Of a stretch of 43,395 nucleotides of DNA, positions 8,955 through 17,145 are shown piece by piece (positions within the stretch are counted from its first letter, which is position 1; every line of letters starts with the position of its first letter). The notes below the pieces were generated by a model. It did no database searches and was not told the DNA's origin. It worked only from the letters and a program-made list of their open reading frames with translations. A program made the position numbers and the translations under genes. The stretch lies in the NCBI GenBank assembly GCA_947585425.1, contig CANPWZ010000015.1, positions 1 through 43,395 of the forward strand. Direction: 5' to 3'. Source of the stretch: an uncultured Oscillospiraceae bacterium (lineage in GTDB: Bacteria > Bacillota > Clostridia > Oscillospirales > Oscillospiraceae).

Positions 8955-9401
8955 TCAAACCCCGTAGGCCAAAAGCCCGCCGATCAAGCCCACGGCCACG
9001 CCCAGCACGGCCCCCACAGCCACCTGGAGGGGGGTGTGTCCCAGCAACTCCTTCAGCTCCCTGTCCATGACCTCCGGGGGAACATTGGCCCAGTCCTTCA
9101 TGATATAGTTCAGGATCTTGGACTGCTTGCCCGTCTCCCGGCGGACGTTGGCGGCGTCGTACATGACGATAAAGGAGAACAGCACCACGATGGCGAACAG
9201 GGGCGAATCCAGCCCCGTGGCAAAGGCCGTCCCCGTGGAGCAGGCGCAAACCAGCGCCGAATGGGAGCTGGGCATCCCTCCGCCGGTATAGAGATATTTG
9301 ATGTCCACTTTCCGAAACGCGATGACGGAGATGATGAATTTCAGGACCTGGGCCGCCGCCCACGCGCAGACGCCCATGATGAGGATGGGACTGACGATCA
9401 T
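8955..9401 (-). CDS. DUF212 (YuiD-like) divergent PAP2 membrane protein
   Basis: Small membrane protein of 148 aa, distantly related to vanadium haloperoxidase/PAP2 phosphatases. Four hydrophobic segments are visible (5-28, 46-66, 67-84, 125-146), plus the family motif GGGMPSSHSALV and YDAANVRRETGKQ. GGAGTG precedes the ATG. Members are usually uncharacterised; placement between ispA and dxs fits a role with prenyl-pyrophosphate lipids, but that is only inference. The gene is not in this operon in Bacillus subtilis. Confidence 0.85.
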   Translation of the reverse strand: MIVSPILIMGVCAWAAAQVLKFIISVIAFRKVDIKYLYTGGGMPSSHSALVCACSTGTAFATGLDSPLFAIVVLFSFIVMYDAANVRRETGKQSKILNYIMKDWANVPPEVMDRELKELLGHTPLQVAVGAVLGVAVGLIGGLLAYGV

Positions 9402-9432
9402 GACGGTTCACTCCTTCACGCTCAGGATTCGC

Positions 9433-10314
9433 TCAGTGGCTGCGATTGGCCATACGTTCCGCCAGCTCGCACAAAAATTCCCCGTCGGGCAGCTCCCTGG
9501 CCGCCGCTTTCGCCCCCTCGGTGAGGCGCTCCACGATGATGGCGCACTTCTCCGCCCCGTAGAGGGTCATAAAGGTGATCTTGCCCTCGGCCTGATCGGA
9601 GCCGATGGGCTTGCCCAGTTCCGCCTCGGTGGACAGCTCGTCCAGCATATCGTCCCGGATCTGGAAGGCGGCCCCCAGAAAGGCGCCGTACCGCATAGCG
9701 GCGTCCTCCTGCTCCTCAGTGCCCCCGGCGGCCAGCACACCCATCCGGCAGGCGGCGGTGAGCAGGGCCCCCGTCTTGCGGGCCTGGAGTTCGGTCACCT
9801 CGTCCTCGGACATGACCCGCTTCTCGCTGTCCATGTCCATGTACTGGCCGCCGCACATGCCGTCCACCCCGGCGGCGTCGGCCAATGCCTCCGCGCAGGC
9901 GGCCTTCCGCTCCGGCGGAAGGTCGGAGCGCAGAATGGCCCCAAAGGCTTCCGCCTGGAGGGCGTCCCCCGCCAGCACGGCGGTACACTCGCCGAACACC
10001 TTGTGGTTGGTGGGCCTGCCCCGGCGGAGGTCGTCGTCGTCCATGCAGGGCAGGTCGTCGTGGATCAGGGAGTAGGTGTGGAGCATCTCGATGCCACACG
10101 CTACCGGCAGGGCGGCGTCCACATCCCCGCCGCAGGCGCGGCAGAACTCCAGCACCAGCGCCGGACGGAGGCGCTTGCCCCCGGCCATCAGGCTGTAGTC
10201 CATGGCCTCCATGAGCCCGTCGAACCGAAACCCCCGCCTTTCCTCCCCGAAATATCGGGACAGAGCGCCCTCCACCTTCTCCCGGAGGGCGTCGTACTTC
10301 TTCTGAAAGTCCAT
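9433..10314 (-). CDS. ispA: Polyprenyl synthetase (farnesyl diphosphate synthase)
   Basis: Trans-isoprenyl diphosphate synthase of 293 aa that extends IPP/DMAPP to geranyl and farnesyl diphosphate. The first aspartate-rich motif reads DDLPCMDDDDLRRGRPTNHK and the second QIRDDMLD, both intact. ATG 10314 (MDFQKKYDAL) is preferred to a TTG at 10335 because GGGGAGG lies just upstream and the ATG falls 1 base after the xseB stop. The xseB-ispA-dxs order is the classic Firmicutes arrangement. Confidence 0.95.
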   Translation of the reverse strand: MDFQKKYDALREKVEGALSRYFGEERRGFRFDGLMEAMDYSLMAGGKRLRPALVLEFCRACGGDVDAALPVACGIEMLHTYSLIHDDLPCMDDDDLRRGRPTNHKVFGECTAVLAGDALQAEAFGAILRSDLPPERKAACAEALADAAGVDGMCGGQYMDMDSEKRVMSEDEVTELQARKTGALLTAACRMGVLAAGGTEEQEDAAMRYGAFLGAAFQIRDDMLDELSTEAELGKPIGSDQAEGKITFMTLYGAEKCAIIVERLTEGAKAAARELPDGEFLCELAERMANRSH

Positions 10315-10315
10315 G

Positions 10316-10540
10316 TCAGTCCTCCCCGGCCGCAAAGGGGACCTCGTCCCCGTTCTCCAGCAGGAGGCTCACCTTCTGCTCGGCCCTGTCCAGCTGTTCC
10401 TCACACTGGGCGGCAAGCCGGGCCCCCTCCTCAAACAGCTTCAGGGACTGCTCCAGATCGCAGTCTCCCTGCTCCAGCTTGGACACGATCTCCTCCAGGC
10501 GGCCCATAGCCTGCTCGAAGGTCTGCTTTTTCACCGCCAT
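10316..10540 (-). CDS. xseB: Exodeoxyribonuclease VII small subunit
   Basis: Helical subunit of 74 aa; several copies bind each XseA to make the exonuclease VII complex, which degrades single-stranded DNA. The sequence FEQAMGRLEEIVSKLEQGD and SLKLFEEGARLAAQCEEQL is typical. ATG 10540 (MAVKKQTF) follows AAGGAGGAGAGG and overlaps the xseA stop by 10 bases, which argues for coupled translation; upstream in-frame starts lack a ribosome binding site. Confidence 0.93.
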   Translation of the reverse strand: MAVKKQTFEQAMGRLEEIVSKLEQGDCDLEQSLKLFEEGARLAAQCEEQLDRAEQKVSLLLENGDEVPFAAGED

Positions 10541-11757
10541 GACCTCTCCTCCTTGTCCTTCACTTCGCATTGGATGACGCCGTCGGAGACGGCCACATCC
10601 AGCCTGTCCCCGATCTCAACCTGGCCGATGGACGACACCACGGCGCTCCCTTTCCGAGCGATGGCGTAGCCCCGTGACAGCACTTTGAGCGGGCTGAGGG
10701 CGTCCAGCCCCGCGGCGCATTTGGCGAGGGCTGCCCGCCGGTCCTTCATCCCGCCGGCAAAGGCGGTTTCCAAGCGGCGGCGCAGGCTGTCACAGAGCAT
10801 CCGCCGCTCCTGGATGGGGGCGGCCATGGACCGCAGGACGCGGCTGGATCTCAGCCGGTCCAGCGTCCGGCGGCTGTCCTCCAGCCTGCCGCGGACGGCC
10901 ATGCACAGCCGGTATCTCAGATCGGCCAGCCGTCCCTTCTGCTCCGCCCGGTCGGGCACCGCCAGTTCGGCGGCGTTGGAGGGAGTTGCCGCCCGCAGGT
11001 CGGCCGCGTAATCGGCGATGGTCACGTCGGGCTCGTGGCCCACGGCGGAGATCACCGGGATGTTGGACACGTAGACGGCCCTCGCCACGACCTCCTCGTT
11101 GAAGGCCCACAGGTCCTCCATGGAGCCGCCGCCCCGGCCGGTGATGATGAGGTCCACGTCCGCCCGGTTATTGACGGCGTGGATGGCGGCGGCGATCTCC
11201 TCCGCCGCCCCCTCCCCCTGGACCCGGACGGGGACCACCAGCACCTCCGCCAGAGGCCAGCGCTGACCCAGGATGCGGATCATATCCCGCACTGCCGCCC
11301 CCGCCGGTGAGGTCACCAGGGCGATCTTGTGGGGGTATTCCGGCAGGGGCGTTTTATGCTCTTCGTCGAACAGACCCTCCGCCTCCAGCCGGGCCCTAAG
11401 CCGCTCGAAGGCCTCGTCCAGGGCCCCTCTGCCGTCGGGCAGCAGGTCCGCGCAGTAGAGCTGATAGGCCCCGTCCCGGGGAAACACGGACACGTGCCCG
11501 AAGGCCACCACCCGCATGCCGTTCTCCGGCCGGAACCGAAGGCGCGCCGCCTCCCCCCGGAACATGACGCACTTCAAAACGCCTGTCTCGTCCTTCAGGG
11601 AGAAGTAGTGGTGCCCCGACGGATAGCGCTTGTAATTTGAGATCTCCCCACGGACCAGGATGCTCTGGAGCAGCAGGTCGTCGTCCATGAGGTCCCTCAC
11701 GTACTCGTTCACCTGGGTGACGGTGTAGGTGGGCAGATTGGATAGGTTCAGGCTCAC
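10531..11757 (-). CDS. xseA: Exodeoxyribonuclease VII large subunit
   Basis: Catalytic subunit of 408 aa. The N-terminal OB-fold (about 15-105, RGEISNYKRYPSGHHYFSLK) precedes the catalytic domain with VVPVRVQGEGAAEEI, the signature GRGGGSMEDLWAFNEE and AVGHEPDVTIADYAADLRA; a coiled-coil region and a short C-terminal domain follow. The start is GTG 11757 (VSLNLSNLPTYTVTQVNEYV), overlapping the stop of the upstream gene in a GTGA junction. A longer in-frame ATG reading was rejected because its extra N terminus reads as out-of-frame upstream gene. In Bacillus folD precedes xseA; here a TsaD-like gene does. Confidence 0.95.
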   Translation of the reverse strand: MSLNLSNLPTYTVTQVNEYVRDLMDDDLLLQSILVRGEISNYKRYPSGHHYFSLKDETGVLKCVMFRGEAARLRFRPENGMRVVAFGHVSVFPRDGAYQLYCADLLPDGRGALDEAFERLRARLEAEGLFDEEHKTPLPEYPHKIALVTSPAGAAVRDMIRILGQRWPLAEVLVVPVRVQGEGAAEEIAAAIHAVNNRADVDLIITGRGGGSMEDLWAFNEEVVARAVYVSNIPVISAVGHEPDVTIADYAADLRAATPSNAAELAVPDRAEQKGRLADLRYRLCMAVRGRLEDSRRTLDRLRSSRVLRSMAAPIQERRMLCDSLRRRLETAFAGGMKDRRAALAKCAAGLDALSPLKVLSRGYAIARKGSAVVSSIGQVEIGDRLDVAVSDGVIQCEVKDKEERSWR

Positions 11758-12701
11758 GGGGCGATCCCCCTCTCCAGGGCCCGGTGTGTCAGGATGGCCA
11801 CCCCCAGGGCGTTGTCGGTGGAGTACCGAGGCTGGGCGAACACCGCGCCGCAGGCCCGCTCCAGGGCGGCCCTCATCTGCCGGTTGGAGGCCACCCCGCC
11901 GGAGCACAGCACCGGCAGGCCCGGCCAGCGGGCCATGGCCGCCTCCGTGGCCCGGAGGACCACATCGATCACCGTATCCAGGGTGAATTTGGCCACATCA
12001 GCGGAGTTGTCCCCCCGCTGGACGCGCTGCCTCACCTGGTTTTCCATGCCGGACAGGGAGAAGGTCAGCCCGGTCAGCTTCACCTTGAATGGTTTGACCG
12101 GCTCGTCTCCCTGGGGATACAGCTCATCCAGGGCCTTCCCCGCCGGGAAGGGCAGGCCCAGCAGCGCCCCGGCCCGGTCAATGAGCTGGCCGGCGGAGAT
12201 GTCGGAGGTGCCGCCCACGATCTCCGATCGGACGGTACGGCCCTCTGGCCGGACGTAGAGCAGCTCGGTGGTGCCGCCGGACAGGTGCCAGGCCAAAAAG
12301 GGCCTGTCCAGCAGGTCCATTCGGCCCGCGGACCAGGCCGCGGCGGCGATATGCCCCTGCTGGTGGGAGCAGGGGTAGAAGGGCACGCCCAGCGCGGCGG
12401 CCAGGGACCTGCCCTGGCCCTCCCCCACCAGGAAACAGGGCATATAGGAGCCCTCCGCCTCCCGGGGCCGGGTGGACGCCCCCACGGCGGCGATCCGGCC
12501 CAGCAGCCCGTCGGAGCGGAGCTGCTCCACCATGAGATGGAGGCGCTTCACGTGCTGGAACAGAGCGTCGCTCTGGCGGAGGCCCAGGGCCCCTTCTGGG
12601 ACGGTGAGCAGCTTTCCCCGGTTCTCCCCCGTCTCCCCGTCGAACACGGCGGCGGAGGTGGTGTAGTTGCTGGTGTCCAGGCCCAGGCACATCCCGCCCA
12701 T
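11754..12701 (-). CDS. TsaD/Kae1-family paralogue in the folD position
   Basis: Protein of 315 aa in the ASKHA-fold Kae1/TsaD/YgjD family, the group of the tRNA t6A-forming TsaD. Family traits: GLDTSNYTTSAAVFD at the start, the metal-binding HxxxH as HQQGH, LSGGTTELLYV, GGTSDISAGQLIDRAGALLG, and SGGVASNRQMRAALE near the end. It differs from true TsaD in several of these blocks (for example GLRQSDALFQHVKRL), so it is probably a second paralogue rather than the t6A enzyme. ATG 12701 is chosen (GAGGG at a 6-base distance); ATG 12692 is possible. It is sandwiched between nusB and xseA with overlapping ends, so it is cotranscribed. Function unknown. Confidence 0.8.
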   Translation of the reverse strand: MGGMCLGLDTSNYTTSAAVFDGETGENRGKLLTVPEGALGLRQSDALFQHVKRLHLMVEQLRSDGLLGRIAAVGASTRPREAEGSYMPCFLVGEGQGRSLAAALGVPFYPCSHQQGHIAAAAWSAGRMDLLDRPFLAWHLSGGTTELLYVRPEGRTVRSEIVGGTSDISAGQLIDRAGALLGLPFPAGKALDELYPQGDEPVKPFKVKLTGLTFSLSGMENQVRQRVQRGDNSADVAKFTLDTVIDVVLRATEAAMARWPGLPVLCSGGVASNRQMRAALERACGAVFAQPRYSTDNALGVAILTHRALERGIAP

Positions 12702-12702
12702 G

Positions 12703-13167
12703 TCAGCCCTCACCCTCGGGCTCCGGGAACCTGTCCCGGACGAAGGAGCCCAGGATGCCATTGATGAACTTCACCACGTCGTCGTCCACGTAGCCCTTGG
12801 CGATCTCCACCGCCTCGTTGATGGCGGCGCTGTTGGGCACGTCGGGCAGATAGAGGATCTCGCACATACACACCCGCAGGATGGCGGCGGCCACCCGGTC
12901 GATGCGCTTCAGCCGCCAGCCCTTGGCATATTGGCTGATGGCCTCGTCGATCTCCGCGGCGTGTTCCTCCACCCCGGCGACCACTTTGGAGATGTACTCC
13001 AGCGAGCCCTTGTCGGGGAACTCACTATACAGGGGCTCCGTCCCGGCCCGGAGGGCAAAGCTCTCCTCGTTCAGCTCCCGCTCCAGCAGCTCCCCCGCGG
13101 GAGTGCCGGTAAAGGTCATTTGAAACACCATGTGCATGGCGATCTCTCTGGCTGTGGTCCTGTTCAT
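12703..13167 (-). CDS. nusB: Transcription antitermination factor NusB
   Basis: All-helical RNA-binding protein of 154 aa that with NusE (S10) forms rRNA antitermination complexes at boxA. It starts MNRTTAREIAMHMVFQMTF and ends with the typical LPDVPNSAAINEAVEIAKGYVDDDVVKFINGIL block (split here for clarity: AAINEAVEIAKGY and FINGILGSF). AGGAGG precedes the ATG. It is the first gene downstream of a terminator and a TATAAT box, so it likely heads the transcript that runs down to the HAD gene. Confidence 0.96.
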   Translation of the reverse strand: MNRTTAREIAMHMVFQMTFTGTPAGELLERELNEESFALRAGTEPLYSEFPDKGSLEYISKVVAGVEEHAAEIDEAISQYAKGWRLKRIDRVAAAILRVCMCEILYLPDVPNSAAINEAVEIAKGYVDDDVVKFINGILGSFVRDRFPEPEGEG

Positions 13168-13236
13168 AAGGGCCTCCTTCTCCGGCGCCTGCCGGTCCTC
13201 TCATGGGCACACCCACCCATTATGTATATTCGATTT

Positions 13237-13265
13237 ATTATACACTCCGGCCGGGAAAAAGAAAA
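13237..13265 (-). promoter_or_regulatory. Predicted promoter for the nusB operon
   Basis: A perfect TATAAT on the minus strand (13237-13242) lies in the only AT-rich gap between asp23 and nusB, with a weak -35 (TTTTCT) 17 bases upstream. The asp23 terminator lies just upstream, supporting a new start here. Confidence 0.5.
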
Positions 13266-13285
13266 CCCTTTTTTTGCGACCGGGC

Positions 13286-13316
13286 AAAAAAACAGAGCCG
13301 GGCGTCTGCCCGGCTC
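13286..13316 (-). terminator. Rho-independent terminator after asp23
   Basis: On the minus strand a 9-bp GC-rich stem (GAGCCGGGC / GCCCGGCTC, loop of 4) is followed within a few bases by seven T residues. It ends the asp23 transcript before nusB. Confidence 0.85.
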
Positions 13317-13332
13317 CATTCGCGCGCGGCGA

Positions 13333-13704
13333 TCACTTCTGGAAGGTGACGCCGCTCACCGTCACGTTGACGGCGGTCACCGTCAGCCCGCTGGTACTCT
13401 CCACCGCGCTGAACACGTTTTCCTGCACCGCCTTGGCCACGTCGGTGACGCCGTAGCCGTACCGCACCAGGATGGTCACGTCGATGGCCACGTTTTCGCC
13501 GTCCACGGCCAGGCGGATGCCCTTGGCCAGGCTCTTGCGGTTGTTCACCACGGCGGCCGCGTCCCCGGTCAGGGTGGAGCCCAGCGCGCCGACGCCCTCC
13601 ACATCCAGCGCCGCCGCCCCGGCGATGACGGCCAAGACCTCCTCAGAGATGCTGATGCTGCCCAGATCTTCCCCGTGGGAGATGTATTCCTTGCTGTCGG
13701 CCAT
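13333..13704 (-). CDS. Asp23/Gls24 family envelope stress protein
   Basis: Protein of 123 aa in the Asp23/Gls24 family (YqhY of Bacillus). Members are abundant membrane-associated or cytosolic proteins; YqhY in Bacillus is linked to acetyl-CoA carboxylase genes, and Asp23 to cell-wall stress. Recognisable are ISISEEVLAVIAGAAALDVEGV at the N terminus (19 or more family-typical positions), VAIDVTILVRYGYGVTDVA and VTAVNVTVSGV at the end. AAAGGAGCG precedes the ATG. It has its own promoter and terminator. The accB/accC genes that normally precede it are absent, with spoIIIAH directly upstream. Confidence 0.9.
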   Translation of the reverse strand: MADSKEYISHGEDLGSISISEEVLAVIAGAAALDVEGVGALGSTLTGDAAAVVNNRKSLAKGIRLAVDGENVAIDVTILVRYGYGVTDVAKAVQENVFSAVESTSGLTVTAVNVTVSGVTFQK

Positions 13705-13736
13705 ATCGCCTCACGCTCCTTTTTGAAGTTGAGGCT

Positions 13737-13765
13737 ATTATATCACCGGCAAATGTAAAATACAA
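13737..13765 (-). promoter_or_regulatory. Predicted sigma-A promoter for asp23
   Basis: On the minus strand TTGTAT (13760-13765) and a perfect TATAAT (13737-13742) are separated by 17 bases, inside the short gap after spoIIIAH. This makes vegetative asp23 expression independent of the sporulation operon. Confidence 0.7.
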
Positions 13766-13774
13766 CCCTTTTTC

Positions 13775-14401
13775 TCAGGGCTCCGTCTCGACGATGTGGA
13801 TGGTCTCGGCGGACAGGCCCGTCTCCTGCTTGACGATCTCCAATATCTTGGCGATGTCGGCCTCGGTGAGCCCGTCGACGGTGGAGGACACCACCACGCT
13901 GGCGCTGTCCTGATTGATGAAGCAGACGCAGTCCCCATAGCCCTTGGCGGTGACCATGTTCTCCACATTGGCCTCCGACATGGTGCAGGCGGCCATGGCC
14001 TGGATGGAGGTGTTGGCGTCGTCGATGACCTCCTGGGCGGCGTTTTCATCGGCGGCGGCCTGCTGGAGCAGCTGAAGGGCGCTGTCCCTGGCCTGCTGGC
14101 GGTTGAGGCGGGCGGCGGCAAAATAGCCGGTGCTCTGGGCGGGGGCCTGGGTCCCGTCTCCGGCGCTGGGCTGAGCGGACGGCGCGGCGCTGCCCATCGC
14201 CCCCGCGGCGGGAGTGCCGGTGGGGGACGCGCTGGCGTCCACGCCATTGACCAGTCCCGCCTGTCCCAGCACCTTGCCCGTCTCGCTGGCGGCGGGGTCG
14301 TCCGCCGTCTGCTGGTGGGTATAAGACCAGTTCAGATACACCGCCGCCCCCACGAACAGGACGATGGCCACCACCACCGCGTTGCGTTTCCATACACTCA
14401 T
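13775..14401 (-). CDS. spoIIIAH: Stage III sporulation protein AH
   Basis: Mother-cell membrane protein of 208 aa whose extracellular YscJ/FliF-like domain meets forespore SpoIIQ to form the channel across the intermembrane space. Here there is a TM at about 7-24 (VVVAIVLFVGAAVYL), a Ser/Pro/Ala-rich linker and a C-terminal domain (about 100-208, ARLNRQQARDSALQLLQQ). ATG 14401 (MSVWKRN) is chosen for GGAGGG 7 bases upstream; an in-frame ATG at 14419 overlaps the spoIIIAG stop but has no ribosome binding site. It is the last gene of the spoIIIA operon. Confidence 0.93.
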   Translation of the reverse strand: MSVWKRNAVVVAIVLFVGAAVYLNWSYTHQQTADDPAASETGKVLGQAGLVNGVDASASPTGTPAAGAMGSAAPSAQPSAGDGTQAPAQSTGYFAAARLNRQQARDSALQLLQQAAADENAAQEVIDDANTSIQAMAACTMSEANVENMVTAKGYGDCVCFINQDSASVVVSSTVDGLTEADIAKILEIVKQETGLSAETIHIVETEP

Positions 14402-14415
14402 TCTGTTTCCCTCCG

Positions 14416-14967
14416 TCATTGATTTGATTGATAGGGGCTCTCCCCCTTGCATACCGTGATGCGGTCGGCCCCCAGCCCAGTGAGGGCCGACACCGCCTGG
14501 GTCAGCAGGAGCCGCACCTGGGGGTCAGCTCCTCCCCGGCACACCACCACCGCCCCCTGAAAGGTGGGATAATTTTGGGAGATCAGCACCGTCTCCTCCC
14601 TGCCGTCCCCGTCCAGGATGACCGTCTCGGTGGTCCAGGAGCCCCGGCCGTCCGGGTCGGCGGACGTCTCCCGGTCAGAGGCCAGCACCCGCTCCATGCC
14701 GCTTTTCAGGGTGAGTGCCACCGTCACCTGGCCGGCCCCCTCCACCTGGGAGAGGACAGCGGACAGTTTCTCCTCCAGCTCCTCCAGGTCGAATTCCTCC
14801 TGAACGCCGGCGGATCCTTCCGCCGGCTCTTCCTGGTGGGCGTCTCTCTGTCCCCCAGCCGGCCACAGCAGGAGCAATACCCCCGCGGCGGCCACGAGGA
14901 AGATGTACTTGTACTGGCTCAGAAAGTCCTTGAGCCTGGCCGTATCCGGCCATGTGAGCTTTTTCAT
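14416..14967 (-). CDS. spoIIIAG: Stage III sporulation protein AG
   Basis: Protein of 183 aa that forms a large ring of the SpoIIIA-SpoIIQ feeding channel. One TM at about 19-38 (YIFLVAAAGVLLLLWPAG) is followed by an extracellular ring-building domain; LEELEEKLSAVLSQVEGAGQV and SQNYPTFQGAVVVCRGGADP match the family. The ATG overlaps the spoIIIAF stop in an ATGA junction, indicating coupled translation. Confidence 0.93.
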   Translation of the reverse strand: MKKLTWPDTARLKDFLSQYKYIFLVAAAGVLLLLWPAGGQRDAHQEEPAEGSAGVQEEFDLEELEEKLSAVLSQVEGAGQVTVALTLKSGMERVLASDRETSADPDGRGSWTTETVILDGDGREETVLISQNYPTFQGAVVVCRGGADPQVRLLLTQAVSALTGLGADRITVCKGESPYQSNQ

Positions 14968-15455
14968 GGTGTACTCTCCTCAAACCGCTGCCGCTCCGGC
15001 GGCACACCCAGGTCCTCTTCCAGCATCCGGCTGAAGGCCTCCCGCTGTCCCGGCGTCCAGGCGCCCCGGGCGGTGACCTCCCGGGGGCACGGCAGTTTGT
15101 TCCCGTCATAGCCGATGGTCACCTCCACCTGGCAGGAGACGCCCATCTCCGCCGCCTTGTCCACAATATATGCGGCGGTGCGCTCCGCTATGATGGTTTT
15201 GTAGCGCTGGTCATACTGCTCGGCCAAAGTCTCCTCATAGGCGTCCAGCGAACTTCGGTAATCCTTCAGCGCGTCTCCCACGGCCCCCTTGTCCAGTTTG
15301 ACCAGAGGGCTCACCGCCGCCAGCAGCAGGGCCAGCCCTCCCGCCAGGCGGCACACCTTCTTCACCGTCCCGGAGGGGACGAGCCCCTCGATCAGCGCCA
15401 GCGCCATGGCGGCGCAGGTCAACCCAACGAGCCAGTCCTTCAGCATACCCGTCAT
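14964..15455 (-). CDS. spoIIIAF: Stage III sporulation protein AF
   Basis: Mother-cell membrane component of 163 aa in the SpoIIIA complex. Two N-terminal hydrophobic segments (about 6-26 and 33-50) are followed by a soluble domain with AYEETLAEQYDQRYKTII, the usual SpoIIIAF pattern. It begins in an ATGA overlap with spoIIIAE. Its sequence is weakly conserved in general, so the name rests on position and architecture as well as on similarity. Confidence 0.9.
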   Translation of the reverse strand: MTGMLKDWLVGLTCAAMALALIEGLVPSGTVKKVCRLAGGLALLLAAVSPLVKLDKGAVGDALKDYRSSLDAYEETLAEQYDQRYKTIIAERTAAYIVDKAAEMGVSCQVEVTIGYDGNKLPCPREVTARGAWTPGQREAFSRMLEEDLGVPPERQRFEESTP

Positions 15456-16558
15456 ACCGCCGCCACAGAAATGGAGGAAACCAGGGCGATGAGCAGCAGA
15501 AGGCAGCAGGAGCCCGTCATCCCCAGAATGAGGCCGAAGGCGCCTCCCAGTTGCTCCACCAGGCTGTGGACCCTCCCCTGGCCCACTGCGGAGGCCAGCG
15601 CCGCCACGAGCTTATAGGCCAGATAGTGGACCGCCAGTTCCAGCGCCGGGACCAGACAGATGGCAAGCACCGTCACCATTCCGAACACCCCCACTGTTCC
15701 CCGCAGGATCCCCGCCGAGGCCAGCACCGTCTCCGCCGCCTCAGATAAGATCCCTCCCACCACCGGGATCGCCCCGGAAATGGCGAATTTGGCCGCCTTG
15801 ACGGAGGCGGCGTCCGCCGTCCCGGCGATGACCCCGCTGGCGGTGAGATACCCAACAAAAGTCAACATCACAACGGTGAGCACGGTGACCACGAGCCATT
15901 TCAGCAGGGCGGCAAGCCGCTTCAAGCCCTCGTTTCCCACCGCCGCCCAGGCCGCCGAGGCTGCGATGTACCCGTACAGCACCGGCACCAGCAGCCCGTC
16001 GATCAGATTTATCAAAATGTCGGAAAACAGCACCGCCGCCATCTGCCTTGCCGCCGCGCCGGTGACGGCCCCGGTGGCCGCTGTCACCGCCGCCACGGCG
16101 GGGAGCAGCACATTGGCAAAGGAGCGCATATCGTCCAGCGCCCCGGCCCCCATGCCCATGAGGGAGTTCACGTCCGCCACCGCGGCCGCCGTCACCGCCA
16201 GAGTGCCCGCCAGCGTCACAGCGATGGCGCCCTTCTGTCCCAGGCTGTCCCCCGCCGCGTCTGCCAGCCCCACCAGCAGCAGGATGGCCAGCAGCACCAC
16301 CCCCGACCGCACCGCCCGCCGGATGACGCCGTGGATCTCCCGGCTGCCGGTGTCCAGCAGGGCTTCGATCCCCTCGTCCAGGCTGAGTCCGTAATCCACT
16401 TCGGAGCCGCTGTCCTCCGCCGCCCGCTTGAGCTCCTCCACATCCACGATGGGCTCCTCCTGAAAGCCGTCCTCCGCTGCCGCCGCCCGCGCCGGGAGAA
16501 CACCCGCCAGCAGCGCCAGGATCAGCGCCAGCAGCGCCCAAAGACCGTATTTTCTCAT
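15452..16558 (-). CDS. spoIIIAE: Stage III sporulation protein AE
   Basis: Polytopic membrane protein of 368 aa, thought to be a core transmembrane part of the SpoIIIA secretion-like apparatus. It has a signal peptide (1-25, ending near PARAAAAED), a soluble segment, and then about seven hydrophobic helices (for example GVVLLAILLLVGLADAAGD and LIDGLLVPVLYGYIAASA). Length is slightly below the Bacillus protein. It is separated from spoIIIAD by 9 bases. Confidence 0.94.
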   Translation of the reverse strand: MRKYGLWALLALILALLAGVLPARAAAAEDGFQEEPIVDVEELKRAAEDSGSEVDYGLSLDEGIEALLDTGSREIHGVIRRAVRSGVVLLAILLLVGLADAAGDSLGQKGAIAVTLAGTLAVTAAAVADVNSLMGMGAGALDDMRSFANVLLPAVAAVTAATGAVTGAAARQMAAVLFSDILINLIDGLLVPVLYGYIAASAAWAAVGNEGLKRLAALLKWLVVTVLTVVMLTFVGYLTASGVIAGTADAASVKAAKFAISGAIPVVGGILSEAAETVLASAGILRGTVGVFGMVTVLAICLVPALELAVHYLAYKLVAALASAVGQGRVHSLVEQLGGAFGLILGMTGSCCLLLLIALVSSISVAAV

Positions 16559-16567
16559 GGCGTTTCC

Positions 16568-16954
16568 TCACAGCAGGCCGGTCATCAGCTCCAGCACCGC
16601 CGACATCAGCGGCAGAGACGCCGCCAGGGCCAGGGCCGTTCCTGCCACTTCCACGATCGAGGCCAGGGCGCTCTCCTGGGCGTCCCGGCAAAAGGCCGCC
16701 GCAAGGTGAGTAACAATGGCGATCCCCGCCGTCTTGACCACCGGCTCCAGCACCGCCGCCGAAAGGCCCCCAGTCTCCGCCAGCTTGTCCAGAAAGGACA
16801 GCACGGCAGACAGCGCCCCGGAGCACCACAGCGCCAACAGCGCCCCGGCGCAGAGCCCCAGCGCCAGGGCGATCTCCGGGGCCTGCTTGCGGATCACCAC
16901 GGCGCAGATGGCCGCGATGACCGCCGCCGCCCCCACCCGTACTGCGTCGCTCAC
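16568..16954 (-). CDS. spoIIIAD: Stage III sporulation protein AD
   Basis: Small polytopic membrane protein of 128 aa, close to the family size. Start is GTG 16954 (VSDAVRVGAAAVIAAIC), which overlaps the spoIIIAC stop in a GTGA junction; the longer reading from 17149 is the spoIIIAC region in another frame and was rejected. Typical stretches are KQAPEIALALGLCAGALLAL and VEPVVKTAGIAIVTHLAAAFCRDAQES. Together with AC it resembles small export-apparatus membrane subunits (a proposed analogy). Confidence 0.92.
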   Translation of the reverse strand: MSDAVRVGAAAVIAAICAVVIRKQAPEIALALGLCAGALLALWCSGALSAVLSFLDKLAETGGLSAAVLEPVVKTAGIAIVTHLAAAFCRDAQESALASIVEVAGTALALAASLPLMSAVLELMTGLL

Positions 16955-17145
16955 AGCCCGAACAGGTCCTTGACCAGATCGAACAGGTCGCTGATCTGCT
17001 GGACCACCAGCATCAGCACCACCACCAGTCCCACCAGAGTGGTCATGGTGGCCATCTCCTCCCGGCCAGAGCGGGACAGCACCTGATTGAGCACCGAGAC
17101 CAAAATGCCGATGGCGGCGATGCGAAAGATCAAATCTACGTTCAA
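16951..17145 (-). CDS. spoIIIAC: Stage III sporulation protein AC
   Basis: Membrane protein of 64 aa with two hydrophobic helices (5-24 and 35-52). MNVDLIFRIAAIGILVSVLNQ and GREEMATMTTLVGLVVVLMLV are diagnostic of SpoIIIAC. The start codon is TTG at 17145, with AGGGGGA 8 bases upstream; no ATG or GTG fits. It is preceded by a 45-base AT-rich gap, the largest gap inside this operon. Confidence 0.92.
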   Translation of the reverse strand: MNVDLIFRIAAIGILVSVLNQVLSRSGREEMATMTTLVGLVVVLMLVVQQISDLFDLVKDLFGL

